Assembly (NCBI GenBank): GCA_907163375.1
Contig: CAJQUW010010388.1
Coordinates: 98,403-162,402 of the forward strand
Source: Prostheceraeus crozeri
Taxonomy: Eukaryota; Platyhelminthes; Polycladida; Euryleptidae
Direction of reading: 5' to 3'
DNA length: 64,000 nucleotides
Part shown: one piece after another, positions 1-10,700 of the stretch
Numbering within the stretch: position 1 is the first letter of the stretch
How the letters are laid out: the number at the start of each line of letters is the position of its first letter
Translations under genes and position numbers: made by a program
The notes under the pieces: generated by a model
The model's database searches: none
Seen by the model: only the letters and a program-made list of their open reading frames with translations
Told to the model about the DNA's origin: nothing

Positions 1-1070
1 GAAGCATGATGATGTGTTGATGGTGATGTATTGTGTGTGGTGTGATGTTCGTTGTAGTGCGTATGATGTCGAGTTTGTGAAGGCTCATGCCAATTGTCCT
101 CTGCGTGTGATTGGGAAGGAAATGATGAGTCAAGTGTTGAGTGGTGAGCGGGGGAGCGCATTTGTTCAAGGCGAACCAGTACGTTCCCCAGTCGTGAATG
201 TGGATTTGGATGATGATGAAGTGGTGAATAAAGTAAAGAGGAAGTTGATTGTCGAGAGTGATGATGATGATGACGATGAGGCTATGGAGAGCGTTGTAAC
301 GAAGAAGGGGTGTGTTGAGAGGTTGAGTGATGATGTTGAGCTTGAGCGAGCTGTCGCGTCGATTGAGCCACTGGCAAAGCCACGGGCTCAATCGTCGCCG
401 AGAGATGAGCGTGTGATGCCTAATTGTGTTGTGAGAGTGAGTCAGTCGAGTGTGCCGAGTAAAGTGGTGTTGACGAAGAATGATGCGCTGGCGTATGGGA
501 ATGTGAGGAATGAGTGTGACAGGTTGCAGGGAAAGTTGAATGCTGCAAAGTGTACGTTGAAAGAAGTGACTGTGGAAAGGGATCGCTTGAAGAGAGAGTC
601 GGAGGACTTTGCGAGTGTGAAGAGAGAGTTGTTTGAGGCGAGGCAGAAGTTGGTGAATGAGAGAAAGTTGAGGGAGACGCTTGAGTCGAAGTTGGAGAGT
701 TGTGAGAAGTCGGTCTGTCGAGAGCGTGAGTTGAAGGAAGAGGCGATGGAACGAGTGAGAGTGTTGGAGCGTCAGTTGAGTATGCAGTCGGAAGTGTCGC
801 CTGAAACGGTCACCGCCCTTCACATTCCTGTGGTGGGCTATGTCCCGGAGCGGCCATTAATTTATGGAGATGTGACTCCTGATACATCACAAGAATGTTT
901 TAACTGCACGGATGTCCGATGTTATCACATCAAAATACATCACAAGGAGGACATCCGTGTAGATTATAGGAAGCCGCACAAATTTCGTAAGTATTATGAC
1001 TGGAACATAACATTGTACCATCTTTCTCATTCTTACTTCTTTCATTGCAGGCCAACTGAAAAAGTCATAA
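1..1070 (+). CDS. Coiled-coil, SIM-bearing protein, left-arm copy (5' part off-window)
   Basis: Partial copy of the gene described at 10507-11689, with the same translation. The first in-frame codon visible starts at base 2 and corresponds to residue 39 of the complete copy. The frame runs open through the acidic stretch and the coiled coil. A 64-nt GT-AG intron is likely at 987-1050 (GTAAGT donor, pyrimidine-rich tract, CAG acceptor), after which translation stops at 1068-1070. Without splicing, the frame stays open to 1264, and that extra tail is the part repeated elsewhere in the window, so it is more likely 3' UTR. Confidence 0.7.
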
Positions 1071-1300
1071 GCCCACCACATCCCACGTCCCGAGAACGAC
1101 CCATGGGCTCTCTTAAGGGCCAACCTTCTAATGCAGCTAAAGCGGTCCCAAGCCCGCCACATATCTACGGATATGGAATGCAGAGGGGAAGAAAAATGAT
1201 GAATGGAATGAAGGGAGGACATTCATGCGCCACACGCAACACAACAGACTTCTCTCTTCGCTAGTGAACAAGCTCTTGTCAGTGTCATCAGAAACTAACA

Positions 1301-2030
1301 TGTTGTACAAAGGTTTTACTGCAGCACAGGTTGATGTATAGTTAGAAAAGTTTGATCATGATGTTTTATGAAACACACATGTCATAAAATGTAAGCGTTA
1401 GTGTAGTCAACTAGTTTTTACTACAACTCATGTTAGAGAAAGTAAAGTCTGATCATCGAAGTTGTATTCGTGAGTGTCATCAGAAAGTGTATCATGGTTT
1501 GAAAAAGCAAAGTTAGTGTAGTCAGAAACTTTATCATGTTGTATAAAGGTTTTACTGCTACACAGGTTGATGTATAGTTAGAGAGTTTGATCATTGAAGT
1601 TGTATTCGTAAGTCTAATCAGAAAGTGTATCATGTTGTACAAAGGTTTTACTGCAGCACAGGTTGATGTATAGTTAGAAAAGTTTGATCATGATGTTTTA
1701 TGAAACACACATGTCATAAAATGTAAGCGTTAGTGTAGTCAACTAGTTTTTACTACAACTCATGTTAGAGAAAGTAAAGTCTGATCATCGAAGTTGTATT
1801 CGTGAGTGTCATCAGAAAGTGTATCATGGTTTGAAAAAGCAAAGTTAGTGTAGTCAGAAACTTTATCATGTTGTATAAAGGTTTTACTGCTACACAGGTT
1901 GATGTATAGTTAGAGAGTTTGATCATTGAAGTTGTATTCGTAAGTCTAATCAGAAAGTGTATCATGTTGTACAAAGGTTTTACTGCAACACAGGTTGATG
2001 TATAGTTCGAAAATTTGATCATGGCGTTTT
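1301..2030. repeat. 332-bp tandem repeat array
   Basis: The landmark TGTTGTACAAAGG recurs at 1301, 1633 and 1965, giving a 332-bp period of slightly more than two units, each built from diverged sub-blocks that share GGTTTTACTGC. The array lies downstream of the coiled-coil gene and is mirrored in the right arm at about 9551-10276. The apparent small ORFs on it are repeat translations, not genes. Confidence 0.9.
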
Positions 2031-2153
2031 ATGAAACACAAGTGTTATGAAATGTAGGCGTTAGTGTAGTCAAATAATATTACCGCGACACACGTTTGTG
2101 AAAATAATGTTTGATCATTGACGTTGTATGACTGACCGAACTCATCACAGCAC

Positions 2154-2361
2154 TAGAAAGTTTTATCGAAAAGGTTTTACTGCACAGTGTAGATTGTCTT
2201 GTAACTTACTTTCACAGCACTAGAAAGTTTTATCGAAAAGGTTTTACTGCACAGTGTAGATTGTCTTGTAACTTACTTTCACAGTGTTAGAAAGTTTTAT
2301 CGAAAAGGTTTTACTGCACAGTGTAGATTGTCTTGTAACTTACTTTCACAGTGTTAGAAAG
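2154..2361. repeat. 67-bp tandem repeat array
   Basis: TAGAAAGTTTTAT recurs at 2154, 2221, 2288 and 2355, an exact 67-bp period. The unit contains AAGGTTTTACTGCACAG, related to the core of the neighbouring 332-bp array. Mirrored at about 9220-9427 in the right arm. Confidence 0.9.
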
Positions 2362-3712
2362 TTTTATTGGTGACAGTTGGCAAATGTTTCCCTATTAGAA
2401 AATTCAAACTCCATGACTGTTAGATTCGCTTCATCAGGTTTACTAAAAGCAGTTTTCTACTGCAATGAGAGTTTAGAATGTTATATGAAAACAGTGTTCA
2501 CCACAGCACTAGAATGTTTTTATCCTTAGTTGAGATCCGGACTGCAGTGTGTAAAATGTTTTATGTGACAGTCTTTTCACAAACGGTGAAGTGTAAATAC
2601 AGAGTGAATCCATCTGTTAGGTGGTCATTAACTTTGGATGTGAAGTAAAGCGAATCTGTGTACAGAATGAATTGAATATTAGACAACGCCTGCAAGTTTT
2701 TGACGACTTGAGTGGTTGACATCAAATCTAAGTTTAACATGTTGGATATAAAAGTGAGATGGATAGGAATAAGTGTTGAATGTTTTATAAAACCAGATGT
2801 TGTCACACACGTTGAGTGTAATTCCATGACATTGAATCGCGTGGGTTGTAAAGTCCATCATCCAAGGCTAGGCTCCTCTACGGTTGGATTTAGGGTTTTA
2901 TATTACATGCGTTAACCGTTCGTGTAGAATATGTGAAGCACATGTTCGCATAAATGCAAATGTTGAAATAAGTTTTGTAAGAAGTCTTTGACAGGTTGTT
3001 GTGAAACTTAGCGAACGTTGAAAAAAGTTTTATGAAATGTTTCTGCAGTCACACTCGTTAGCGTACCAGCTTTACTAAATGTGTTGTTTGCCTTTATCAA
3101 ATTGAATGTGTGTGTGTTTTGTAAATAAAGACAGACAGCGTGTTTGCACTCTGCATCGACAGCATACAAGTATAGACATAACAACTTGTTGTTAGTCGAA
3201 TGCATATGAGATAGGAAACATTATGTGTGAGATAAAAATCAACCTGCTAGATGAAGTGAAACACAAAAGTGTCACAACTAGTTTACGGGAAATAAAGGAG
3301 AACTGTGACAACGTTTACACTCATCATAGACAGATGAACATACAAATCTGACATTCAAATGAAAGTCGTAAACATGAACTGCGGTGTAAGAAACTTTATG
3401 TCAACAACTTTATGTTGGTAAAACTTTCATAGATTGCAGGCGTGTTGAAAGCTGATATAAAGACCTGTAGAAACGCATAAGTCTTAGTTCAACGACTCGA
3501 CCCTTGAACTCACACAATGAACACGTCTGTGTAGAAAACTCATTGGTAGGAAACAGTATTTTCTGTGCGAATGCAGACGATGTAAACATGACATTTAACA
3601 TGGCTTGCAATAGTCAACATGCTGCCAATCAAAATGTTTATCATAAAACCTATCAGTGAAAAAAAAAACCCCTCCTGTGCCCACAAAGAATCATAAGTGC
3701 TCTCTGACGCCT
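2362..3712. other. Arm interior without a supported gene
   Basis: AT-rich sequence with scattered variants of the GGTTTTACTGC and GAAACTTT words from the tandem arrays and an A-run at about 3660. The short ORFs here are under 90 codons, have no promoter or homology I can see, and are mirrored in the other arm. I see no gene. Confidence 0.6.
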
Positions 3713-3830
3713 GTCTGTCGCACTAGCCCCTCAGCAGATAGAGTAGAACACAAAGATGAATGACAGCGCAGCCGGTGGGCGATCGTCTGTCGCGCTAGCC
3801 CCTCAGCAGATAGAGTAGAACACAAAGATG
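3713..3830. repeat. Pair of 46-bp direct repeats
   Basis: A block running from GTCTGTCGC to CACAAAGATG occurs at 3713-3758 and 3785-3830, with one base differing. Both copies are mirrored at about 7751-7868 in the right arm. GC content is higher than the surroundings. Confidence 0.8.
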
Positions 3831-4108
3831 TTTGCTCTCTCTCTGGCGCCCGTCTGTCACATGAAACAGAGAGCTATCGCATCTGTCCCAGGATGCAGGA
3901 ACGTGTCGTAGCACCTGGCTGATTCCCACACAGCTCATTGCTATCGCACCGGAGAGATTATCGTGGGCGGCTGAAAGGATTCTCACGTTGACAATTCGTT
4001 ATTGTACACTCCGCGCGCGCGCAAGAAACCATTTGCTGTTAAAGCATGGACACTGCCGATTTGTTTAATTCTTCAATGTCTTGCTAGCCAGTTACAAAAA
4101 TGTGTGAG

Positions 4109-4118
4109 AAATATAAGG
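4109..4118 (+). promoter_or_regulatory. TATA box of 78-aa gene
   Basis: AAATATAAGG, 44 nt upstream of the ATG at 4162. An initiator-like CTCATTC follows about 25 nt downstream, the spacing expected of an RNA polymerase II promoter. Confidence 0.55.
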
Positions 4119-4161
4119 GAGACGTTCACACTCATTCATCAATTACAAGTCGTTTGAAGCA

Positions 4162-4398
4162 ATGTCTTTCGATATCGCTTTCTTTGACATGAGTCGAACC
4201 CTTGAGCTCCGCTGTGGATGCAGGGTGAAGATGGGGAAAGTCTTTCTCCTGGCTGCTTTGCAGGCAGAGAAAGGCGAAGCAATTCGCTGCCCCGTCCATC
4301 TTATTCCACATGAGCTTGTGGAGAACCCTTTATTTAGGGATATGGCGCTAGAATATCTGGCGCTGCTGAGAATTCAGCGTCCGGAATACTTCGAGTAA
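4162..4398 (+). CDS. Small Cys/His protein of the unique spacer (78 aa)
   Basis: Not recognised. The gene lies in the unique spacer between the two inverted arms and has its own TATA box. The protein shows LRCGCRV at about residues 17-23 and IRCPVHL at about 41-47, a pattern that could bind one zinc ion (CxC and CxxH), followed by an alpha-helical, leucine-rich tail. The CxC...CPxH arrangement is reminiscent of half a RING or U-box but is too short for a full RING. A perfect hairpin spans the stop codon. The coding stretch is GC-richer than the flanks, which supports selection on it. I infer a small regulatory protein; nothing more specific can be said. Confidence 0.55.
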   Translation: MSFDIAFFDMSRTLELRCGCRVKMGKVFLLAALQAEKGEAIRCPVHLIPHELVENPLFRDMALEYLALLRIQRPEYFE

Positions 4399-4410
4399 TC
4401 GAAGTATTCC
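4383..4410 (+). promoter_or_regulatory. Perfect 12-bp hairpin over a stop codon
   Basis: GGAATACTTCGA at 4383-4394 pairs without mismatch with TCGAAGTATTCC at 4399-4410, leaving a four-base loop GTAA that contains the TAA stop (4396-4398) of the 78-aa gene. In RNA this would be a stable stem centred on the stop codon. Confidence 0.85.
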
Positions 4411-6199
4411 ATCGGTCCTTCCGAGGGCCCGGTCACCAATTCGTTGGAGGCCACCCTATTAACAAAGAAAAGTTACAGACTGTGCCACACACAAACACTG
4501 GATTCAAGGATCTCTATCTTTCTTAGAAAATGAAGAAGCTCTTATTAAATTCATCTGATGAGAACTCAACTTCATGACAAGGTGTCCAACACACATCTTC
4601 AAAGGTCTAACTGCCATGAAATCATCATGTTTAAAGTTTTAAGGCCCCTATGATAAGTAGCAAGGATCTTTTACATGATGTAAAATATAAACGTGTGTAG
4701 AGAGAGCTTTTGACCTGAAGTCATGAATTTATTTCTTCACTACCCCTCAAATGGAAAGAGTAAGGGTGGTGGAAGAATCATCAGAGCAACATGTTGTATA
4801 GTAATGCAGGCAATGACAGCCACGGTTGGACTTAGAGATTTAGCGTTTTATATAACATACATCAATGATAACTGTTGTTGTAGAGTGCATACATGCATTT
4901 ACTAACTTAGCCATTGGTGAATGACACAGCTAAATTGCTAAAGTCCATCATCTAAGGGGTAGGGTTACCTACCGTTGGATTTAGGGACTTAGTCATTTGG
5001 ATAATACAAATGAACGATCTCTTTTAGTATAGAATACGTGATGCATATGTTCGCTTTATAAAATGACTTTGAAGGCAAGACTTAATTCTCATGGTGAAAA
5101 GACAGATTTCATATCGTTGATGAGAGATAGTTGCATGCTCATTATGTTATACACTTTACATTTGATGTGGTCAGCTGAAAGGTGATTGATACATGTTCAA
5201 TAGAAGAGTTGTATGTATCTTAGTGATTGGAATCATAAGTGTGTAAAGAGTTGATGAGGAAAGTGTTAGAATACATGGTAGGGATTGTGTTGAGACCACT
5301 GCAGTAACATTCTGGGAATAATTAAAGTGAAGAGTTGTGTTACATGAAATGAGTGATGCAAGATTAGCCCACATTGAAATGAATTGGTAGTGTAACAAAC
5401 AAGCTGTGTGGGATTCAGCATATGTTTGAAGACAAGCGCTGTTAAAGGGTTTTGAGATGATGTGAATTTTATCACATCATGTTCATGGATGTAACAGAAT
5501 GAATGTCTCTACTGGTTGAGTGTATAAGATAGAACACATATCATAGTTGTTGTATGTAAATTAGAGGTTCATATTCGATGAAAGCAAAGATTGAGATTGC
5601 AAAGTTTAATGAATAGGTAGTGTGATTAACTGTTTGAATCAGTGACATAGTTAAAAGAAACAACAATAGCATATCCAGACAGTATCATATAGCATCAGGG
5701 CATTTGGTTTATTGATGTAAAAGTTAGATAGAAGCAACTTGTTGATGCAGCATGACACCATGAGTGCGAAAGCAGGAATAACATGCTATGACTGGAGCAT
5801 CCGTTGAAATTGATTGTATGTCAACTGTACATGAAAAGTTATTTCCAAAAGCTTGACATGGACACATTAAGAGTTAAGTCACTGCAAGCCTTTCATATTG
5901 ATGAGCATGTAGTCACACATGATAGAAAAATTACTAATGTCATACATGTGGGAATCAGTGCATGTTTAGAGTCAGGTACTGCTAGTTGTTTCATGATAGT
6001 ATTTGATATCGAAGATTTAATGTAATGTATCACATGTCAATAGATTTCAGGTGTAATAGATTAAATGTTGTTGCAGGTTTTGAGTGTATAGGATAGAAGA
6101 AATGAAATGAATTGTAAGTGTAACAAAAAAGCTGTGTGGGTTTCAATAACGTATCATGTACATGCTGTGTCGTTTTCTTGTCGTTTCAAAAGAGTGGAT
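4411..6199. other. Spacer sequence without a supported gene
   Basis: AT-rich DNA with a few related blocks: a GTAGGGTTACCTACCGTTGG stretch at about 4960 resembles GCTCCTCTACGGTTGG in the left arm at about 2870, and TTTAGGG with ATAT-rich text follows in both. This suggests old duplication between spacer and arm. ORFs are below 80 codons and unsupported. Confidence 0.5.
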
Positions 6200-6690
6200 T
6201 GACTAAGGAAATAAAGTTACAACCATTTTACTGTTTGTAAAGTTAGAAATAAAGTTGATGATTGTAAAGTTAGAAATAAAGTTATCACCATGCCGCTGTT
6301 TGTAAGATAGGTGAAATATAAATGAAGTCAGATTCACTTCACTGTTTGCAACGTTAAAAATAAAGTTGATGTTTGTAAAGTTTGAAATCATGTTAGAATC
6401 CTTTCAGTGTTTGTAAGATAGGTGAAATGTAAATGAAGTTATAATCACTTCACTGTTTGCAACGTTAAAAATAAAGTTGACGTTTGTAAAGTTAGAAATA
6501 AAGTTGATGAATGTAAAGTTAGGAATAATATCAGAATCATTTCAGTGTTTGCAAGATAGGTAAAGTATATAATAGTGTCACAAGCATTTCACTGTTTGTA
6601 ACGTTAGAAATAAATTTGATGTTTGTTAAGTTTGAAATCATGTTAGAATCCTTTCAGTGTTTGTAAAGTTAGAGATAATGGGTTTAATAA
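6200..6690. repeat. Irregular ~112-138 bp tandem repeat
   Basis: The phrase TTTGTAAGATAGGTGAAAT recurs near 6299, 6411 and, diverged, 6549. Between copies lie several GTTAGAAATAAAGTTGATG modules. It sits downstream of the acidic SIM gene. Confidence 0.8.
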
Positions 6691-6805
6691 GTACGTTAGA
6701 GAGTTGACTGTACTGAGATCTAAGGATTAGGTCACATTAGAATTCAAGTGATTGAATGTCATCTTAATGAAGATAGAAATGTGTTTGTGGCTGCATGTGG
6801 TGCAA

Positions 6806-6912
6806 GAGTGTCCTCCCATTTCATTCCATTCATCAATTTTCTTCCCCTCTGCATTCCATATCCGTAGATATGTGGCGGGCTTGGGACCGCTTTAGCTGCA
6901 TTAGAAGGAAGT
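6806..6912 (-). repeat. Conserved ~100-bp 3'-UTR module, spacer copy
   Basis: On the minus strand this ~100 bp stretch, from the splice-acceptor-like CTAATGCAG through CATATCTACGGATATGG to GGGAGGAC, matches 10357-10453 and 1124-1220 almost base for base. In each place it lies downstream of a SIM-bearing gene. A shorter relative occurs at about 59737. The shared block implies the genes descend from one another or share an RNA-processing or localisation element. Confidence 0.8.
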
Positions 6913-6935
6913 TCTTATAAGAACTCATGATGCAT

Positions 6936-7439
6936 TCACGAGGAAATGTGGTGAAACAGTGTGCTGTATGTGCGCATGATGATTTTATGAACTAAAGAAC
7001 GCCCATCACTCACTCCATCACTGAAAGAAAACATGAACGAGTTGAGATGACAGCCATTCGCATGCATGTGTAAAACTCTTACTTCATCATCCGATATCAC
7101 AATGACATCTTCACTCGCTTCCACTTCCTCACTTTCTATGTTATCACTTTCCGAGTCCTCACTCCACATCATCTCCTCTCTTTCCATGTTATCACTTTCG
7201 ACCGTCTCGCTCTCGCTGGTTGCCATCTCGGCCTCGCTCCCCACCGTCTCGCTCTCACTCGGAGATTCCTGCAGATCCATCATCGAGGATTCGGGTGGAG
7301 GTATGACGTTCGATTCATCGAACAAGGAATAGTATTTCATAAAATGAAATACTATATCCTCACTCTCATCGGAGAGAAACGTTTCACCCATATAAGTAAT
7401 CCTATATGGGGTAACTTGAGCAGTTGGCTTCTCGGACAT
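6936..7439 (-). CDS. Acidic protein with SUMO-interacting motif (119 or 167 aa)
   Basis: Not a recognised family. The start is the ATG at 7439, just downstream of a TATA box. The protein is strongly acidic and Ser/Glu-rich from about residue 45 and contains DVIVISDDEV at 111-120. This is a textbook SUMO-interacting motif: hydrophobic core VIVI followed by serine and acidic residues. A good splice donor (GTAAGA at 7082) follows the codon after that motif, and TTTTCTTTCAG ends at 7021. Removing this 62-nt intron brings in TGA at once, giving a 119-aa protein that ends on the SIM; unspliced it is 167 aa. This mirrors the short terminal intron of the coiled-coil gene. The likely role is binding SUMO or SUMO-modified host proteins; this is inference from the motif. 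Confidence 0.65.
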   Translation of the reverse strand: MSEKPTAQVTPYRITYMGETFLSDESEDIVFHFMKYYSLFDESNVIPPPESSMMDLQESPSESETVGSEAEMATSESETVESDNMEREEMMWSEDSESDNIESEEVEASEDVIVISDDEVRVLHMHANGCHLNSFMFSFSDGVSDGRSLVHKIIMRTYSTLFHHISS

Positions 7440-7469
7440 GATTATGATAGTAAAATGCACGAGACTCTG

Positions 7470-7478
7470 CTTTATATG
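7470..7478 (-). promoter_or_regulatory. TATA box of acidic SIM gene
   Basis: Minus-strand CATATAAAG, about 31 nt upstream of the ATG at 7439, so the 5' UTR would be very short. The same AT-rich block lies 20 nt upstream of a plus-strand ATG at 7499, too close to serve that one normally. Confidence 0.55.
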
Positions 7479-7498
7479 AGAATGATACAGCCTTTGAA

Positions 7499-7786
7499 AT
7501 GTCTGGTTCGCGCAATCAAATCGCTCTAAGCTTATGGTTGGTGGACGAAAAGGGAAGTCATATTTTCATTGACTGCAATCCTCAACCACTCAACAAACTT
7601 AGATGCATTTATCGCGTGAATCTCCCTTCCGGTGCGATAGCAATGAGCTGTGTGGGAATCAGCCAGGTGCTACGACACGTTCCTGCATCCTGGGACAGAT
7701 GCGATAGCTCTCTGTTTCATGTGACAGACGGGCGCCAGAGAGAGAGCAAACATCTTTGTGTTCTACTCTATCTGCTGAGGGGCTAG
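7499..7786 (+). CDS. Possible 95-aa protein crossing the spacer/right-arm junction
   Basis: Open frame from ATG 7499. Its first ~43 residues are encoded by unique spacer and the rest by the right arm. The last ~52 residues also appear on the minus strand of the left arm (3795-3953), there fused to unrelated upstream sequence. If this is the real gene, the inverted duplication copied its 3' half. No motif is recognised and there is no clear TATA box at the right distance, so it may be chance. Confidence 0.3.
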   Translation: MSGSRNQIALSLWLVDEKGSHIFIDCNPQPLNKLRCIYRVNLPSGAIAMSCVGISQVLRHVPASWDRCDSSLFHVTDGRQRESKHLCVLLYLLRG

Positions 7787-10700
7787 CGCGACAGACGATC
7801 GCCCACCGGCTGCGCTGTCATTCATCTTTGTGTTCTACTCTATCTGCTGAGGGGCTAGTGCGACAGACAGGCGTCAGAGAGCACTTATGATTCTTTGTGG
7901 GCACAGGAGGGGTTTTTTTTTTCACTGATAGGTTTTATGATAAACATTTTGATTGGCAGCATGTTGACTATTGCAAGCCATGTTAAATGTCATGTTTACA
8001 TCGTCTGCATTCGCACAGAAAATACTGTTTCCTACCAATGAGTTTTCTACACAGACGTGTTCATTGTGTGAGTTCAAGGGTCGAGTCGTTGAACTAAGAC
8101 TTATGCGTTTCTACAGGTCTTTATATCAGCTTTCAACACGCCTGCAATCTATGAAAGTTTTACCAACATAAAGTTGTTGACATAAAGTTTCTTACACCGC
8201 AGTTCATGTTTACGACTTTCATTTGAATGTCAGATTTGTATGTTCATCTGTCTATGATGAGTGTAAACGTTGTCACAGTTCTCCTTTATTTCCCGTAAAC
8301 TAGTTGTGACACTTTTGTGTTTCACTTCATCTAGCAGGTTGATTTTTATCTCACACATAATGTTTCCTATCTCATATGCATTCGACTAACAACAAGTTGT
8401 TATGTCTATACTTGTATGCTGTCGATGCAGAGTGCAAACACGCTGTCTGTCTTTATTTACAAAACACACACACATTCAATTTGATAAAGGCAAACAACAC
8501 ATTTAGTAAAGCTGGTACGCTAACGAGTGTGACTGCAGAAACATTTCATAAAACTTTTTTCAACGTTCGCTAAGTTTCACAACAACCTGTCAAAGACTTC
8601 TTACAAAACTTATTTCAACATTTGCATTTATGCGAACATGTGCTTCACATATTCTACACGAACGGTTAACGCATGTAATATAAAACCCTAAATCCAACCG
8701 TAGAGGAGCCTAGCCTTGGATGATGGACTTTACAACCCACGCGATTCAATGTCATGGAATTACACTCAACGTGTGTGACAACATCTGGTTTTATAAAACA
8801 TTCAACACTTATTCCTATCCATCTCACTTTTATATCCAACATGTTAAACTTAGATTTGATGTCAACCACTCAAGTCGTCAAAAACTTGCAGGCGTTGTCT
8901 AATATTCAATTCATTCTGTACACAGATTCGCTTTACTTCACATCCAAAGTTAATGACCACCTAACAGATGGATTCACTCTGTATTTACACTTCACCGTTT
9001 GTGAAAAGACTGTCACATAAAACATTTTACACACTGCAGTCCGGATCTCAACTAAGGATAAAAACATTCTAGTGCTGTGGTGAACACTGTTTTCATATAA
9101 CATTCTAAACTCTCATTGCAGTAGAAAACTGCTTTTAGTAAACCTGATGAAGCGAATCTAACAGTCATGGAGTTTGAATTTTCTAATAGGGAAACATTTG
9201 CCAACTGTCACCAATAAAACTTTCTAACACTGTGAAAGTAAGTTACAAGACAATCTACACTGTGCAGTAAAACCTTTTCGATAAAACTTTCTAACACTGT
9301 GAAAGTAAGTTACAAGACAATCTACACTGTGCAGTAAAACCTTTTCGATAAAACTTTCTAGTGCTGTGAAAGTAAGTTACAAGACAATCTACACTGTGCA
9401 GTAAAACCTTTTCGATAAAACTTTCTAGTGCTGTGATGAGTTCGGTCAGTCATACAACGTCAATGATCAAACATTATTTTCACAAACGTGTGTCGCGGTA
9501 ATATTATTTGACTACACTAACGCCTACATTTCATAACACTTGTGTTTCATAAAACGCCATGATCAAATTTTCGAACTATACATCAACCTGTGTTGCAGTA
9601 AAACCTTTGTACAACATGATACACTTTCTGATTAGACTTACGAATACAACTTCAATGATCAAACTCTCTAACTATACATCAACCTGTGTAGCAGTAAAAC
9701 CTTTATACAACATGATAAAGTTTCTGACTACACTAACTTTGCAAAAAACATGATACACTTTCTGATGACACTCACGAATACAACTTCGATGATCAGACTT
9801 TACTTTCTCTAACATGAGTTGTAGTAAAAACTAGTTGACTACACTAACGCTTACATTTTATGACATGTGTGTTTCATAAAACATCATGATCAAACTTTTC
9901 TAACTATACATCAACCTGTGCTGCAGTAAAACCTTTGTACAACATGATACACTTTCTGATTAGACTTACGAATACAACTTCAATGATCAAACTCTCTAAC
10001 TATACATCAACCTGTGTAGCAGTAAAACCTTTATACAACATGATAAAGTTTCTGACTACACTAACTTTGCTTTTTCAAACCATGATACACTTTCTGATGA
10101 CACTCACGAATACAACTTCGATGATCAGACTTTACTTTCTCTAACATGAGTTGTAGTAAAAACTAGTTGACTACACTAACGCTTACATTTTATGACATGT
10201 GTGTTTCATAAAACATCATGATCAAACTTTTCTAACTATACATCAACCTGTGCTGCAGTAAAACCTTTGTACAACATGTTAGTTTCTGATGACACTGACA
10301 AGAGCTTGTTCACTAGCGAAGAGAGAAGTCTGTTGTGTTGCGTGTGGCGCATGAATGTCCTCCCTTCATTCCATTCATCATTTTTCTTCCCCTCTGCATT
10401 CCATATCCGTAGATATGTGGCGGGCTTGGGACCGCTTTAGCTGCATTAGAAGGTTGGCCCTTAAGAGAGCCCATGGGTCGTTCTCGGGACGTGGGATGTG
10501 GTGGGCTTATGACTTTTTCAGTTGGCCTGCAATGAAAGAAGTAAGAATGAGAAAGATGGTACAATGTTATGTTCCAGTCATAATACTTACGAAATTTGTG
10601 CGGCTTCCTATAATCTACACGGATGTCCTCCTTGTGATGTATTTTGATGTGATAACATCGGACATCCGTGCAGTTAAAACATTCTTGCGATGTATCAGGA

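Larger units (their letters stand above)
1..3953. repeat. Left arm of giant inverted repeat (continues off-window)
   Basis: This stretch is the reverse complement of 7628-11576. Positions pair as x with 11581-x near the spacer and 11577-x further out, so I could find only one length difference, a 4-nt change near 9740, in almost 4 kb. The inner junction is at 3953, after a CCGG shared by both arms. The left arm continues past base 1, because its coiled-coil gene has no start here. Near identity means recent duplication, ongoing gene conversion, or an assembly fold-back. Confidence 0.95.

Noticed and set aside
1433-2022. Minus-strand ORFs repeating the same 30-codon phrase
   Set aside because: Translation of the 332-bp tandem repeat, not a protein family.
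4162-4398. Complete RING domain in the 78-aa spacer protein
   Set aside because: Only four possible zinc ligands are present.
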